From: Acinetobacter sp. TGL-Y2
GTDB taxonomy: Bacteria; Pseudomonadota; Gammaproteobacteria; Pseudomonadales; Moraxellaceae
Length of the DNA: 64,000 nt
Assembly: GCF_001612555.1 (NCBI RefSeq)
Contig: NZ_CP015110.1
Coordinates: 434,001-498,000 of the forward strand
Direction: 5' to 3'
The position numbers and the translations under genes were made by a program. This document shows, piece after piece, positions 36,318-45,485 of this stretch. The notes below the pieces were generated by a model. That model searched no databases, had not been told where the DNA came from, and worked only from the letters and a program-made list of their open reading frames with translations. Position 1 is the first letter of the stretch; every line of letters begins with the position of its first letter.

Positions 36318-36595
36318 ATCGCTAATAAATGGTGTTTAAACTTTTTATTTAAGTAATTTTAGCAGTGTGGATAAAGGATGACTTATCCACAGCAGGGCAA
36401 GCTTGCCGAATAAGAGGAGCTTTGGGGACTCAAAACATGCTTAAGCGCTGATTTGATCTAGGCAGCTGGTTACGATTCAACTCCATGCATTCATCAAAAG
36501 TTTTATGGCTTAAACACATATATTTTTGAATGACCGTTTATCTCGATTTAAAAAATAGGTATGTTGGTCTAAAGCCTCTTCATAAAAAATCAATT
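36318..36595. other. Gap between topA and the glycerate kinase gene
   Basis: About 280 bases holding no gene I can support. It presumably carries the glycerate kinase promoter. TTATCCACAG at 36390-36399 resembles a DnaA-box-like 9-mer, but a single box is not meaningful. Confidence 0.45.
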
Positions 36596-37741
36596 ATGCC
36601 ACTTCGCTTTGTCCTTGCACCCGATAGCTTTAAAGAATGTATGTCTGCTGAACAGGCCTGTGCTGCCATGCAACGCGGTATTCGTCAGGTTTTTCCAGAT
36701 GCGATTTGTCTGTCTGTTCCCATGGCAGATGGCGGTGAAGGTACGGTCGATGCTTTAGTGACTGCATTAAAAGGTCAAAAAGACAGCTGTGTAGTTTCAG
36801 GACCTTTGCCACATCAAAAGTTTCATAGTGAAATTGGCTTGATTGATGCGGGTCACACTGCCGTCATCGAAATGGCATCCGCCAACGGTATTCATTTATT
36901 GGCTGTTGAGCAGCGAAATCCGCTATTGACCAGTAGCTATGGTACGGGTGAACTGATTAAATATGCTTTAAATCTGGGTGTATCTAAAATCATTATTGGC
37001 TTGGGTGGAAGCGTGACCAATGATGCGGGTGCAGGCATGGCACAAGCTTTGGGTGTCAAGTTTTATGATGAATGGGGCGAGGAAGTCAGCACAGGTGGCG
37101 GACAGCTTGGTCGTATCAAAAGCATCGATTTGTCAGCGTTGGATAAGCGTTTAAAACACACCGAGATCATCATTGCTTCTGATGTGAATAATCCACTCTG
37201 CGGTGAGCATGGCGCATCTTATGTCTTTGGACCACAAAAGGGCGCTAGCCTAGAGATGGTTCAACAACTCGATGATCATCTTCGGCATTTTGCAGATGTG
37301 GTTGAAAAGGAGTTAAACATCGACTTACGTGATGTGGCAGGGGCGGGTGCAGCAGGTGGTCTCGGTTTTGGTCTGATGGCTTTTGCCCATACCAAAATCC
37401 AGTCGGGGGTGGAACTGATGATTCGAGAAACCCAATTGGCTGAGAAAATAACAAACGCAGATTATGTCTTTACGGGTGAAGGGAAAATAGATAGGCAAAC
37501 CCAATTGGGCAAAACCCCCTTTGGGGTTGCACAGCTCGCGCAGGCTTTGAATAAACCTGTGATCGCTTTCGCAGGTGTGCTTGGTGAGGGCGTGGAAGAG
37601 TTATATCCATATGGCTTTAGCCAAATTATTTCAATTAATCCGCCACAGATGGATGTAGAAAATGCATTAAAATATGGGAAGCAGAATTTGGAATATACTG
37701 TTAGTAAAATAATTCTTAATGGATGTCATCTAGATGATTAG
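36596..37741 (+). CDS. Glycerate kinase
   Basis: Bacterial glycerate kinase (GarK/GlxK family, pfam02595) phosphorylates D-glycerate to 2- or 3-phosphoglycerate with ATP. Family signatures are LAPDSFKECMSAEQACAAM at the start, VPMADGGEGTVDAL (about residues 42-55), IIIGLGGSVTNDAGAGMAQAL and FTGEGKIDRQTQLGKTP. I start it at ATG 36596, which gives a 381-residue protein opening with the conserved MPLRFVLAPDSFK; an in-frame ATG at 36530 would add 22 residues. No clear ribosome-binding site supports either. No glyoxylate or glycerate pathway genes adjoin it. Confidence 0.9.
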   Translation: MPLRFVLAPDSFKECMSAEQACAAMQRGIRQVFPDAICLSVPMADGGEGTVDALVTALKGQKDSCVVSGPLPHQKFHSEIGLIDAGHTAVIEMASANGIHLLAVEQRNPLLTSSYGTGELIKYALNLGVSKIIIGLGGSVTNDAGAGMAQALGVKFYDEWGEEVSTGGGQLGRIKSIDLSALDKRLKHTEIIIASDVNNPLCGEHGASYVFGPQKGASLEMVQQLDDHLRHFADVVEKELNIDLRDVAGAGAAGGLGFGLMAFAHTKIQSGVELMIRETQLAEKITNADYVFTGEGKIDRQTQLGKTPFGVAQLAQALNKPVIAFAGVLGEGVEELYPYGFSQIISINPPQMDVENALKYGKQNLEYTVSKIILNGCHLDD

Positions 37742-37952
37742 TGCTGTGAATTTAAGTGCACTGAATGCAATTCCATACATGCTGGGATTGGTTGTATTAA
37801 TCTTAATTTTATTGTTGAGTTTATGGTTAGGTAAGAATAAGAGTGAAAATGAATTCGACAAGAAAGGCGAACTTTGTGAAAGTATTTTCATTATCACTAT
37901 ATGGTGTGGAATAGTATTCTGCATAATCAAAGTGATACTTATTTTGGGGTGA
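37734..37952 (+). CDS. Small two-helix membrane protein
   Basis: The 72-residue open frame overlaps the last 8 bases of the glycerate kinase gene. It has two strongly hydrophobic segments (about residues 13-32 and 48-71) and a short polar loop with GKNKSENEFDKKGEL. I know no family for it. Its position at the stop of the previous gene suggests translational coupling. It could be a chance frame, but the amphipathic arrangement looks protein-like. Confidence 0.45.
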   Translation: MISAVNLSALNAIPYMLGLVVLILILLLSLWLGKNKSENEFDKKGELCESIFIITIWCGIVFCIIKVILILG

Positions 37953-38019
37953 AGCCATTCAAATCTAACTTTTTTACTTATGTTACTATCCTATTTTTTA
38001 TATTGAAGATATTATTTGT

Positions 38020-40008
38020 ATGTCACTGGCCCAGCTCATCAATGAGTTAAACGCTCAACAAAAGCAAGCAGCGACAACTGAAACCAAGCACAGTTTGGTT
38101 CTTGCAGGGGCAGGTTGTGGTAAAACCAAGACTATTGTAGCGCGAGCAGCCTACCTGATTGAGCAAGGTATTCCTGCCAATCAAATTCAAATTTTAACCT
38201 TTACCCGCCGTGCCGCCAGTGAAATTGTGGCGCGGGTCGAATTGGCACTGGGTGAGCAAGTCAAAGGACTTCGTGCCTCAACTTTTCATACCTTTTGTAT
38301 GTATTTACTGCGCCGTATTCCGCAGGCCTTTGGTTTGGAGCAATTCACGATTATAGATCGTGATGACCAAATCATGATGTTCCGCCTAATACGCGGTAAA
38401 GATGACAAAAAGAATCCCAATCAATTGCCGAAGCCGCAGGAGCTTTGCGATTTGTATTCTTTTGCACGAAATACACGTCAAAAACTGAGTTTGGCTTTAG
38501 AAAAGCAGCATCCTGAACATTTGGCATTTAAAGATCAAATTGCAGAGATCATGAAAGAGTACGAGGCACGAAAACGTGCACGTAGCTTTCTCGATTATGA
38601 TGATATTTTGGCGATTGTGGCGTCTGCCTTAGAGCAGTCCGAAGGTCTGGTGGATTATGTGGCATCGATTTGTCGGCATATGCTGGTGGATGAAATGCAA
38701 GACACCAATCCACTGCAATGGGCGCTGCTTGAACCCTTAAAAGACAAAGTTAGTTTGTTCTGTGTGGGTGATGATGCGCAGTCGATTTATGGTTTCCGTG
38801 GGGCCGATTTTGAAAATATCCATCATTTTAAAGACCGCGTACCCGATGCTGAAATTTTTAAATTAGAAAAAAATTATCGTTCTACGCAAGAGATTTTAGA
38901 TCTCTCCAATTGGCTACTCGATCAAAGTGAAATTAAATACGATAAACGATTAGATGCCTATCGAGGGGATGGCATTAAACCCAAGTTGCATATTTTCCCG
39001 AATGAATTTGATGAAGCCAAATGGATTGCGATTGATATTAAAGAGCGCCATTTCTTAGAAGGCAGCCCTTGGCGCGACCATATGGTCTTAGTACGTTCGA
39101 GCTTTGCCGCACGCCATATTGAAGCAGCCTGTATTCAAGCCAATGTGCCTTATCGTTTTATTGGTGGGATGAAACTGCTTGAAACAGCACATGTAAAAGA
39201 TCTGTTGAGTGTATTGAGACTGATTGCCAATCCATTGGATGATATCGCTTGGATGCGTTTCTTAACCCTGTGGGATGGTGTGGGCGATGTGGGCGCAAGT
39301 CGTCTAGCACAGCAATTACTGCTCGAACCAAGCACCGATAAAATTATCGATAAACTGGAAAAGTTTGGACGTATTCCGCAAGAAACTTTACTGATCATGA
39401 AACAAATGGATGTGCTTAGAAGTGAAGTACAGGCCTGTGTGGGATTGGCGATACAAGCGATTGAACATCAGCTCAGTGAAAATTATAAAAAAGACTGGAA
39501 ACGCCGTCAGGGTGATTTTGAGTTGGTGAAACAATTGGCCTCCAAACACAGTCAATTGAGCGAATTTTTAGAGGCCTATGTGCTCGATCCAGTCTCGATC
39601 AGTGAAATTGAACGTCAGTCACAAGATGATGTGGTGACGCTGATCACGATTCACTCTGCCAAAGGAACAGAGCAAAAGGTCTGTTATGTGGCCAATGTGT
39701 CCGCAGGACAGTACCCCAATGCACGTGCGCAAGGTGACTTTGATGATGTCGAAGAAGAACGCCGTGTGCTTTATGTCGCGCTGACACGTGCGCAAAATGA
39801 GCTGATTTTGACCAAACAAAATTTAAGCATTTGGGCGAAAGAGCAAGTCGATGAGAAGGGGCGCAAAGTTGAAAGTTATTTTCTCAATGATTTGACCCGA
39901 CATTTGTGTACCACAGAAACCCACTACAAGACCCGTCAACAAACAGTGAAAAGTACTTTAATTGAACGTCAGTCGATTAATTTAGATTTTGGCATAGATC
40001 TCGATTAA
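38020..40008 (+). CDS. UvrD/Rep-family SF1 DNA helicase
   Basis: The 662-residue protein is an SF1A 3'-5' DNA helicase. Walker A is visible in LAGAGCGKTKTIV (about residues 28-40), motif Ia in LTFTRRAA, Walker B/motif II in LVDEMQDTN, motif III as DDAQSIYGFRGADF, motif IV in KNYRST, and motif VI near VALTRAQNELI. It resembles UvrD/Rep/PcrA. A nuclease domain is absent. It may act in repair or replication restart; no partner gene is adjacent. It follows a short gap after the small membrane protein. Confidence 0.88.
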   Translation: MSLAQLINELNAQQKQAATTETKHSLVLAGAGCGKTKTIVARAAYLIEQGIPANQIQILTFTRRAASEIVARVELALGEQVKGLRASTFHTFCMYLLRRIPQAFGLEQFTIIDRDDQIMMFRLIRGKDDKKNPNQLPKPQELCDLYSFARNTRQKLSLALEKQHPEHLAFKDQIAEIMKEYEARKRARSFLDYDDILAIVASALEQSEGLVDYVASICRHMLVDEMQDTNPLQWALLEPLKDKVSLFCVGDDAQSIYGFRGADFENIHHFKDRVPDAEIFKLEKNYRSTQEILDLSNWLLDQSEIKYDKRLDAYRGDGIKPKLHIFPNEFDEAKWIAIDIKERHFLEGSPWRDHMVLVRSSFAARHIEAACIQANVPYRFIGGMKLLETAHVKDLLSVLRLIANPLDDIAWMRFLTLWDGVGDVGASRLAQQLLLEPSTDKIIDKLEKFGRIPQETLLIMKQMDVLRSEVQACVGLAIQAIEHQLSENYKKDWKRRQGDFELVKQLASKHSQLSEFLEAYVLDPVSISEIERQSQDDVVTLITIHSAKGTEQKVCYVANVSAGQYPNARAQGDFDDVEEERRVLYVALTRAQNELILTKQNLSIWAKEQVDEKGRKVESYFLNDLTRHLCTTETHYKTRQQTVKSTLIERQSINLDFGIDLD

Positions 40009-40109
40009 ACTATCGACATTGCGCTGTTTGGTTTTTTTTTAATTGCGAAGTTCAAAAAGTCGAGTAGGCGAGTGCTTTTTGATTATTTTGCCTATTTTAA
40101 GGTTGTAAG

Positions 40110-40364
40110 ATGAAAATTTTAGTTCGTAATTTAGAGCGTACTGTACGAGAGCCTGAATTACTTAAGTTGTTTCAACAGTTTGGTAAAGTAGACGCATGTA
40201 ATATCGTGATGGATGAAGTCACCAAGAAGTCTAAAGGTTTTGCCTTTGTTGAAATGCCAAATGGACGCGAAGGTGTGAAAGCGATTAAAGCGCTCAATAC
40301 ACTGCGTTTACACGGTCAAGGGATTCGCGTTAAGCAAGCAGAAGACAAACCTGTTGCGGAATAA
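40110..40364 (+). CDS. RNA-recognition-motif (RRM) protein
   Basis: The 84-residue protein is a single RRM. RNP2 reads ILVRNL (about residues 3-8) and RNP1 is KGFAFVEM (about 43-50); both carry the aromatic contacts usual for RNA binding. Small bacterial RRM proteins (Rbp-type) occur in cyanobacteria and some proteobacteria and may be RNA chaperones. ATG 40110 follows AAGGTTGTAAG. It is ended by a clear terminator. Confidence 0.88.
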   Translation: MKILVRNLERTVREPELLKLFQQFGKVDACNIVMDEVTKKSKGFAFVEMPNGREGVKAIKALNTLRLHGQGIRVKQAEDKPVAE

Positions 40365-40365
40365 C

Positions 40366-40390
40366 AAAAAGGAGCATTTGCTCCTTTTTT
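40366..40390 (+). terminator. Rho-independent terminator of the RRM gene
   Basis: AAAAAGGAGCA (40366-40376) and TGCTCCTTTTT (40379-40389) form an 11-bp stem with a 2-base minimal loop (opening to 4 or more in practice), followed by T. It begins 2 bases after the stop codon. Confidence 0.85.
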
Positions 40391-40493
40391 CTCGTCTGAT
40401 TAAAGTGGATCAGCATTATTTTTATTGTGAACTTCACAATTTTAAGTTTACTCTTGAGTGTAGTCAAAAAGTTCAAATTTAAGGAAGATGTCC

Positions 40494-40997
40494 ATGTCCC
40501 GTGTAGCTCGCTTTCATGCTGATCGTACCAACCAAAAATTATATTTTGCACGTTTGTCATGTCAGCAAGCTGAACAAGTTGATCATGTGCAACAGGCACA
40601 AGCGCATCGTGAAGCTGCGGTCTTTCATTTGCACGGTGCATTGCTTGCTTTTCTGCAAGAACTGGTACGGTATTATCGACTCAATGACGCTGCGCCGACC
40701 TTAAAATCGATTGAAGAGCTGATGGCAGAAAAAGGACAAGTCTCACCTGAAGTGACCGTATTACAACAATTGGCAAAGCATGGTTTTATTGCAGAGCTGA
40801 AACGTGCCTATCGGATGTGTCAGTATGCACCTGAGCCGAGTACCCCTGAACCTGAACAAGAAACCTCTTCAAATTTGATTATTAAGGTGACACAAACCCC
40901 ACAAGCATGGTTGCCAGATGCACAAATTTTAAGAGAATGGCATCGTGATTTGACCCAGCTCATTGATGGTTTTCGTAATGAAATGGTTGAGTTTTAA
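40494..40997 (+). CDS. DUF6586-like conserved hypothetical protein
   Basis: Starting at ATG 40494 (AAGGA 8 bases upstream), the product is 167 residues. It is mostly helical, with RVARFHADRTNQKLYFARL at the start and a conserved core of LQELVRYYR and LIDGFRNEMVEF at the end. This looks like the DUF6586 family of Pseudomonas and Acinetobacter, of unknown function. Absence of a signal peptide points to the cytoplasm. It is followed by another unknown small gene about 120 bases on. Confidence 0.65.
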   Translation: MSRVARFHADRTNQKLYFARLSCQQAEQVDHVQQAQAHREAAVFHLHGALLAFLQELVRYYRLNDAAPTLKSIEELMAEKGQVSPEVTVLQQLAKHGFIAELKRAYRMCQYAPEPSTPEPEQETSSNLIIKVTQTPQAWLPDAQILREWHRDLTQLIDGFRNEMVEF

Positions 40998-41119
40998 GAC
41001 TAAACATGCCAGTTTAAGAAAATGACTTGAAATTTAGCTCATATGCTCCAATATAAGAAAGTCGATGTGATGCAAAGTGCATTCAGCATTTTGCCACCAT
41101 GAGCGTCATGGAGGGTGGT

Positions 41120-41398
41120 ATGTCTATAGAGCAGTTAAAAGAGTTGTTTGGCACTCAAGAGGCTATTCTGGAATTGGTTCAGCTAGAAGGTGGCGAGCTG
41201 GCTTTGCGTAATGCTGAATCTGAAAAAGATCCTTTACTCACCATCCAATTTAATGACGATATCAAAGCGCTTTTAGGTGATCAAATGCCCGTCATTGCGC
41301 AGCACATGATTCAGGCGGCTTTAATGGCGTTGTTAGAAAAGCAATCAAATGAGTGGAATGCTGAAGTGTTGGATGAAAAACCGCAGTTTTTGAGTTGA
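41120..41398 (+). CDS. Small conserved hypothetical protein
   Basis: I start it at ATG 41120, where GGAGGG lies 5 bases upstream (an in-frame ATG at 41099 overlaps that site). The 92-residue product is acidic, with SIEQLKELFGTQEAIL at the start and an amphipathic helix region near VIAQHMIQAALMALL. No family recognised. It ends at a bidirectional terminator and is convergent with the Kef-type antiporter. Confidence 0.65.
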   Translation: MSIEQLKELFGTQEAILELVQLEGGELALRNAESEKDPLLTIQFNDDIKALLGDQMPVIAQHMIQAALMALLEKQSNEWNAEVLDEKPQFLS

Positions 41399-41420
41399 TC
41401 TATCTATCCATGCTTTCAAA

Positions 41421-41447
41421 AAAACCGCACAAGACGTGCGGTTTTTT
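41421..41447. terminator. Terminator between the small gene and the Kef-type antiporter
   Basis: AAAACCGCAC (41421-41430) and GTGCGGTTTT (41436-41445) form a 10-bp stem with a 5-base loop. T tracts lie on both strands, fitting the convergent genes. Confidence 0.85.
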
Positions 41448-41469
41448 ATATGTGCAGCTGAGTGCTCAA

Positions 41470-43188
41470 TCAGTGCGAAGGCGACTGATGATGCGCAATT
41501 TCAATTTGATTCAAAATATAATTGCTCATATTTTTCGCCATCTCTTCCTTGGCAAGATACACTTCACCTAGGTGGTCTGCACGAATCAGATCCGCTTCAG
41601 CTTTATTTTCAGCACAGACCAAGACTTGAATTTGTGGATTCAAGATTTTAGCGGTATCCACGATCTTATGAATATCTAAAATATCCATCGGTGAGATCAC
41701 CAAAAGACGCGCATGTTGAATATGTGCTTGAATCAGTACACCGGGTTCGGTGGCAGAACCTGACACTGCGGCAATCCCTTTTTCACGCAGATTTTCCACA
41801 ATTTCACGATTTTCCTCTGCAATTACTACCTTAATGCCATCTTGCATGAGCGTCTTAGTAATACGGCGTCCGACTTCACCATGACCAACAATGACCACCT
41901 GATCCCGTAAGTAATCTTGAGAAACTTCATCAGGGAGCATCGCAAGTGGGTCACCGCTACGTTCAAGCAACCGCGCCAAATGTGATCGCTCACGAATCCA
42001 TTTTTGCACCGGTTCAACTGCGGAGAACAGCAGCGAGTTCAGCGAAATGGAGAACAGGGCCCCTGCTAAAATCAAGTTCTGCGCTTCAAGGGTCAGTAAA
42101 CCGATTGATAAGCCTAAAGTGGCTAAAATAAACGAGAACTCGCCAATTTGTGCCAAACTTGCGCCTACCGTTAGCGCAGTGTTGAGGGGGTAGCGGAAAA
42201 ATAACACCAGCGCCATAGCAGCCAAGGTTTTACCCACCATGATGATGCCAATCACCGCTAAAATATGTAAAGGCTGTTCAATGATGATTTTCGGGTCAAA
42301 CAACATGCCAACTGACACGAAAAATAAGATCGAAAAAACTTCACGCAAAGGCAGCGTTTCTTCTTCAGCGCGATGACTAAAGTCAGACTCTTTGACCACC
42401 ATACCGGCGAAGAATGCACCCAGTGCCATAGATACACCAAAGATCGCGTATGAGCCGTAGGCAATGGAAATGGCTGCTGCAACCACCGTTAAGGTGAACA
42501 GCTCTCTAGAGCCCAAACGAACGACCAATTGCATGATCTTAGGCACCAAGCGTTTACCAATGATCAGCATAAATGCAATAAAACCGGTGACTTTTAATAA
42601 AGTTAAGCCCAGCGTCATCCAAATATTTTGGTCAGGATCAGCACCTTCTAATGCATTGCCGCCTAAAAGTACCGCCATTGCAGGCAATAGCACCAGCGCA
42701 AGCACCATGACCAAGTCTTCAACCAGCAACCAGCCGACTGCGATTTTACCGTTCACTGAGTCGAGTAGACCACGATCTCCCAATGCTTTTAAAAGCACCA
42801 CAGTGCTGGCACAAGACAGACTGAGACCAAACACCAACGCGGAACCAAAACTCCAACCCCAGGTCATGGAAATGACGAGACCGAGCAAGGTTGCCACGGT
42901 GATTTGTAAAATTGCACCGGGAATCGCAATGCGACGAACTTGCATCAAATCTTTGAGTGAAAAATGCATCCCGACGCCAAACATGAGAAACATCACCCCA
43001 AGTTCAGCCAACTGGTTGGCAAGCGTGAGGTCTGCAACAATACCCGGCGTTTTTGGACTAATAACAATACCGGCAACAAGGTAGCCAACAAGGGGGGGTA
43101 GACGTAAACGAGCAGCGATATAGCCAAACACCAAGGCTAGACCAAAACCAACCGCAAGCAAAATAATCAGATCTACATCATGTGGCAC
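41470..43188 (-). CDS. Kef-type cation:proton antiporter with TrkA-N domain
   Basis: The 572-residue protein has about twelve membrane segments of the CPA2 Na+/H+ or K+/H+ exchanger family (about residues 5-385) and a C-terminal RCK/TrkA-N domain (about 415-550), as shown by QVVIVGHGEVGRRITKTL. The architecture is that of YbaL/KefB-like antiporters that extrude K+, often gated by nucleotides or glutathione adducts. It lacks a clear partner (KefF/G) nearby. ATG 43188 is the start; the next genes on the strand are the ribosomal L33/L28 pair upstream. Confidence 0.88.
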   Translation of the reverse strand: MPHDVDLIILLAVGFGLALVFGYIAARLRLPPLVGYLVAGIVISPKTPGIVADLTLANQLAELGVMFLMFGVGMHFSLKDLMQVRRIAIPGAILQITVATLLGLVISMTWGWSFGSALVFGLSLSCASTVVLLKALGDRGLLDSVNGKIAVGWLLVEDLVMVLALVLLPAMAVLLGGNALEGADPDQNIWMTLGLTLLKVTGFIAFMLIIGKRLVPKIMQLVVRLGSRELFTLTVVAAAISIAYGSYAIFGVSMALGAFFAGMVVKESDFSHRAEEETLPLREVFSILFFVSVGMLFDPKIIIEQPLHILAVIGIIMVGKTLAAMALVLFFRYPLNTALTVGASLAQIGEFSFILATLGLSIGLLTLEAQNLILAGALFSISLNSLLFSAVEPVQKWIRERSHLARLLERSGDPLAMLPDEVSQDYLRDQVVIVGHGEVGRRITKTLMQDGIKVVIAEENREIVENLREKGIAAVSGSATEPGVLIQAHIQHARLLVISPMDILDIHKIVDTAKILNPQIQVLVCAENKAEADLIRADHLGEVYLAKEEMAKNMSNYILNQIEIAHHQSPSH

Positions 43189-43328
43189 TAAAAACCCCCT
43201 TCAATTATGGCAAGTGAATAGAAGATAAATGGATAAGCTGCTTCTAGCCTAAGTCAGTACAAAATAAGCACAAACAGTGCCAAAGCGCGTATAGAGTTTA
43301 ACAACTCGAGCAAAAAAAAGGCGAAAAA

Positions 43329-43356
43329 AAACGATCCAAAGAGGATCGCTTTTTTA
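43329..43356 (-). terminator. Terminator after rpmG
   Basis: CGATCC (43332-43337) pairs with GGATCG (43343-43348) with flanking A/T pairs; on the minus strand it is followed by a run of T. It lies 13 bases downstream of rpmG. Confidence 0.8.
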
Positions 43357-43368
43357 AGAAATCTAAAA

Positions 43369-43524
43369 TTATTTAATTTTAGCTTCTTTGAAAATCACGT
43401 GTTGACGGATTTTTGGATCAAATTTTTTGATTTCCATTTTTTCCGGCATAGTACGTTTGTTCTTAGTCGTGGTATAGAAATAACCTGTACCCGCAGAAGA
43501 AACTAGGCGAATTTTATCACGCAT
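43369..43524 (-). CDS. rpmG: 50S ribosomal protein L33
   Basis: This 51-residue protein reads [20 protein letters not shown] at the start and ends FKEAKIK, the bacterial L33 of the non-zinc (C-minus) type, since no CXXC pairs are visible. It is basic and follows rpmB by 12 bases. It forms part of the large subunit near the E site. Confidence 0.96.
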
Positions 43525-43536
43525 GGTTCAGACTCC

Positions 43537-43773
43537 TTAGATCTTTTGACCTTGAGCACGTAGGTCAGCAACAACCTTTTCGATACCCAATTTGTCGATA
43601 ATACGCATACCCTTAGTGGTTAAACGAAGACGTACGAAACGTTTTTCGCTTTCTAACCAGAAACGGTGGTGATGCAGGTTCGGCAGGAACCGGCGTTTAG
43701 TTTTGTTGTTGGCGTGTGAGACGTTGTTACCAACGACTGGACGCTTGCCGGTAACTTGGCAAACCTTAGACAT
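43537..43773 (-). CDS. rpmB: 50S ribosomal protein L28
   Basis: The 78-residue L28 opens with [20 protein letters not shown] and shows [17 protein letters not shown], hallmark segments of the family. The rpmB-rpmG pair is the usual bacterial arrangement. It is basic and part of the large subunit. ATG 43773 follows a ribosome-binding-like GGAG stretch on the minus strand. Confidence 0.97.
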   Translation of the reverse strand: MSKVCQVTGKRPVVGNNVSHANNKTKRRFLPNLHHHRFWLESEKRFVRLRLTTKGMRIIDKLGIEKVVADLRAQGQKI

Positions 43774-43937
43774 GGTGTAACTCCATTGATTTAGCCAACA
43801 GCAATTCTGTGTGGCCAGTCAAAAAAAACGGATTGAATTCATTCAAGGGGCGTTTTATACCAAAATTCCGCTTAAAAGACAAGCGGAATTGATAAAAATG
43901 CGACGTGATCAGGTATGATAGATCATGCCTTGATCAT

Positions 43938-45386
43938 TTAACGAAGAAAGGCTTTCTTAACCAGACTTGGAATCGGTCTATTAAACGGTGGCAGAATGTA
44001 TTTTAAGCTAAATAGCTTAGGTACAGACATCACCGAACGTTCATTAGACAGACTAAAGAAGCCTTCAGGCCCATGATATCTTCCCATTCCAGATGCGCCG
44101 ACACCACCAAAAGGTAAGTCATCTTGCGCGACATGGGTCACAACTGCATTTTGACCAAAGTGTCCAGAATGAGTGCGCTGAGCTACATATTCAGCTCGCG
44201 CATCGTTAAAGTCGAAGTAGTATAATGCAAGAGGACGGGGTCGGTCATTAATAAACTCGATAACTTCATCTATTTGATCATATTCTAAGATCGGTAAGAT
44301 CGGCCCGAAGATCTCATTTTTCATGATCTCCATATCAGCAGTCACCCCAGTCAGTATCGTCGGAGCAAGCTTACGTACCGAACTTAAGTCTTCATTACGT
44401 GGATTAATTTCGACACTTTGCGCACCATTTTTTAAGGCATCGTCTAAATAACCTTGTAAGCGGCGATTTTGCTTGTCATTAATAATCGAGGTGTAATCTG
44501 GGTTGTCTTTGAGGCTTGGGTACATGCTTTTCACTACTGCTTTATAGCAGCGAATAAACTCAGCAGTTTTGCCACGGGGTAAATACAAATAATCCGGCGC
44601 GACACACGTTTGGCCAGCATTCCAAAGCTTACCAAAGGCAACCCGCTCTGCCACCACATTTAAATCAATAGACGGATGCACCACTACAGGTGATTTTCCA
44701 CCCAATTCTAAAATCACAGGGACTAGGTTTTCAGCCGCGGCTTTCATGACAGTTTTACCGACATTGGTCGATCCTGTGAAAACCATTTTATCGAAGGCCA
44801 AATGACTAAACGTATCTGAGATGACGCCACCACCCGTCACAACAGCGACCAATTCTTGAGGAAAGGCTTCAGACAAGGCATTTTGTAAGACATAGCCAAA
44901 ATGATGCGATGAACTGGATACTTTAATCATGGCATGGTTACCCGCAGCCAATGCGCAGATCAGTGGACTCAGTGCCAGTAGTAAAGGGTAGTTCCACGGC
45001 GCAATAATACCAATCACGCCCATCGGTTGATATTGCACCCAAGCTTTAGCTGGTTGATGCAAAATCCCAATATGACGTTTCGATGGTTTCATCCACTGGG
45101 TTAAATGCTTGCTATAATATTTGATCTGCTCTAAACACGTCAGCAATTCACCAATTTTGGTTTCTGAAATTGAACGATTACCATAATCTTGGTTAATGGC
45201 TTCTGCAATTTGGTCTTGGTATTTGACCAATACTTTTTTCAAACGAGCCAAGCGTTCAATGCGTTGTTGTGCTGTAGGCAGCGGATAACGTCGATACGCT
45301 TCTTTCTGTAGGGAAAGAAGGTCATGGATGCGTTGAACTTCAGATGCTTCAGTCTTCATAAGATTTGTTTTTGTTTGACTGTTCAT
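43938..45386 (-). CDS. Coniferyl aldehyde dehydrogenase-type aldehyde dehydrogenase
   Basis: The roughly 482-residue NAD(P)-dependent dehydrogenase has the catalytic cysteine in LWNAGQTCVAPDYLYLPRGK, the Glu in LELGGKSPVV and the Rossmann motif FTGSTNVGKTVMKAAAENL. The segment after the cysteine follows the CalB (coniferyl aldehyde dehydrogenase) subgroup; the true substrate could be another aromatic or long-chain aldehyde. The start is ATG 45386 or GTG 45398; neither has a strong ribosome-binding site. It is divergent from a TetR gene across a region with palindromes and is probably its target. Confidence 0.85.
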   Translation of the reverse strand: MNSQTKTNLMKTEASEVQRIHDLLSLQKEAYRRYPLPTAQQRIERLARLKKVLVKYQDQIAEAINQDYGNRSISETKIGELLTCLEQIKYYSKHLTQWMKPSKRHIGILHQPAKAWVQYQPMGVIGIIAPWNYPLLLALSPLICALAAGNHAMIKVSSSSHHFGYVLQNALSEAFPQELVAVVTGGGVISDTFSHLAFDKMVFTGSTNVGKTVMKAAAENLVPVILELGGKSPVVVHPSIDLNVVAERVAFGKLWNAGQTCVAPDYLYLPRGKTAEFIRCYKAVVKSMYPSLKDNPDYTSIINDKQNRRLQGYLDDALKNGAQSVEINPRNEDLSSVRKLAPTILTGVTADMEIMKNEIFGPILPILEYDQIDEVIEFINDRPRPLALYYFDFNDARAEYVAQRTHSGHFGQNAVVTHVAQDDLPFGGVGASGMGRYHGPEGFFSLSNERSVMSVPKLFSLKYILPPFNRPIPSLVKKAFLR

Positions 45387-45424
45387 GACCAGTACCACTA
45401 ATGTAAGGGTTAATGTATTTTCAT

Positions 45425-45446
45425 TTTTAGAGTAATTACTCTAAAA
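45425..45446. promoter_or_regulatory. Perfect palindrome in the dehydrogenase/TetR divergent promoter
   Basis: TTTTAGAGTAA (45425-45435) is followed directly by its exact complement (45436-45446), a 22-bp perfect palindrome between the two divergent genes. Size and position suit a TetR operator, so autoregulation and repression of the dehydrogenase are inferred. Confidence 0.65.
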
Positions 45447-45462
45447 GTCAAGTCACTTTTGT

Positions 45463-45478
45463 GTTAGCGTTTGCTAAC
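45463..45478. promoter_or_regulatory. Second inverted repeat near the TetR start
   Basis: GTTAGC (45463-45468) and GCTAAC (45473-45478) are perfect 6-base arms with a 4-base spacer, next to the TetR start. It resembles the TNAGCNNNNGCTNA-like operators of fatty-acid-linked TetR regulators, but this is an analogy only. Confidence 0.5.
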
Positions 45479-45485
45479 GGTATAA

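Noticed and set aside
38020..40008. SF1 helicase as part of a defence system
   Set aside because: It has no nuclease, methyltransferase or reverse-transcriptase partner beside it; it looks like a housekeeping UvrD/Rep-like helicase.
42464..43084. A 206-codon plus-strand open frame
   Set aside because: It is antisense to the well-supported Kef-type antiporter gene, has unnatural composition (Thr/Ser/Pro-rich) and no ribosome-binding site.
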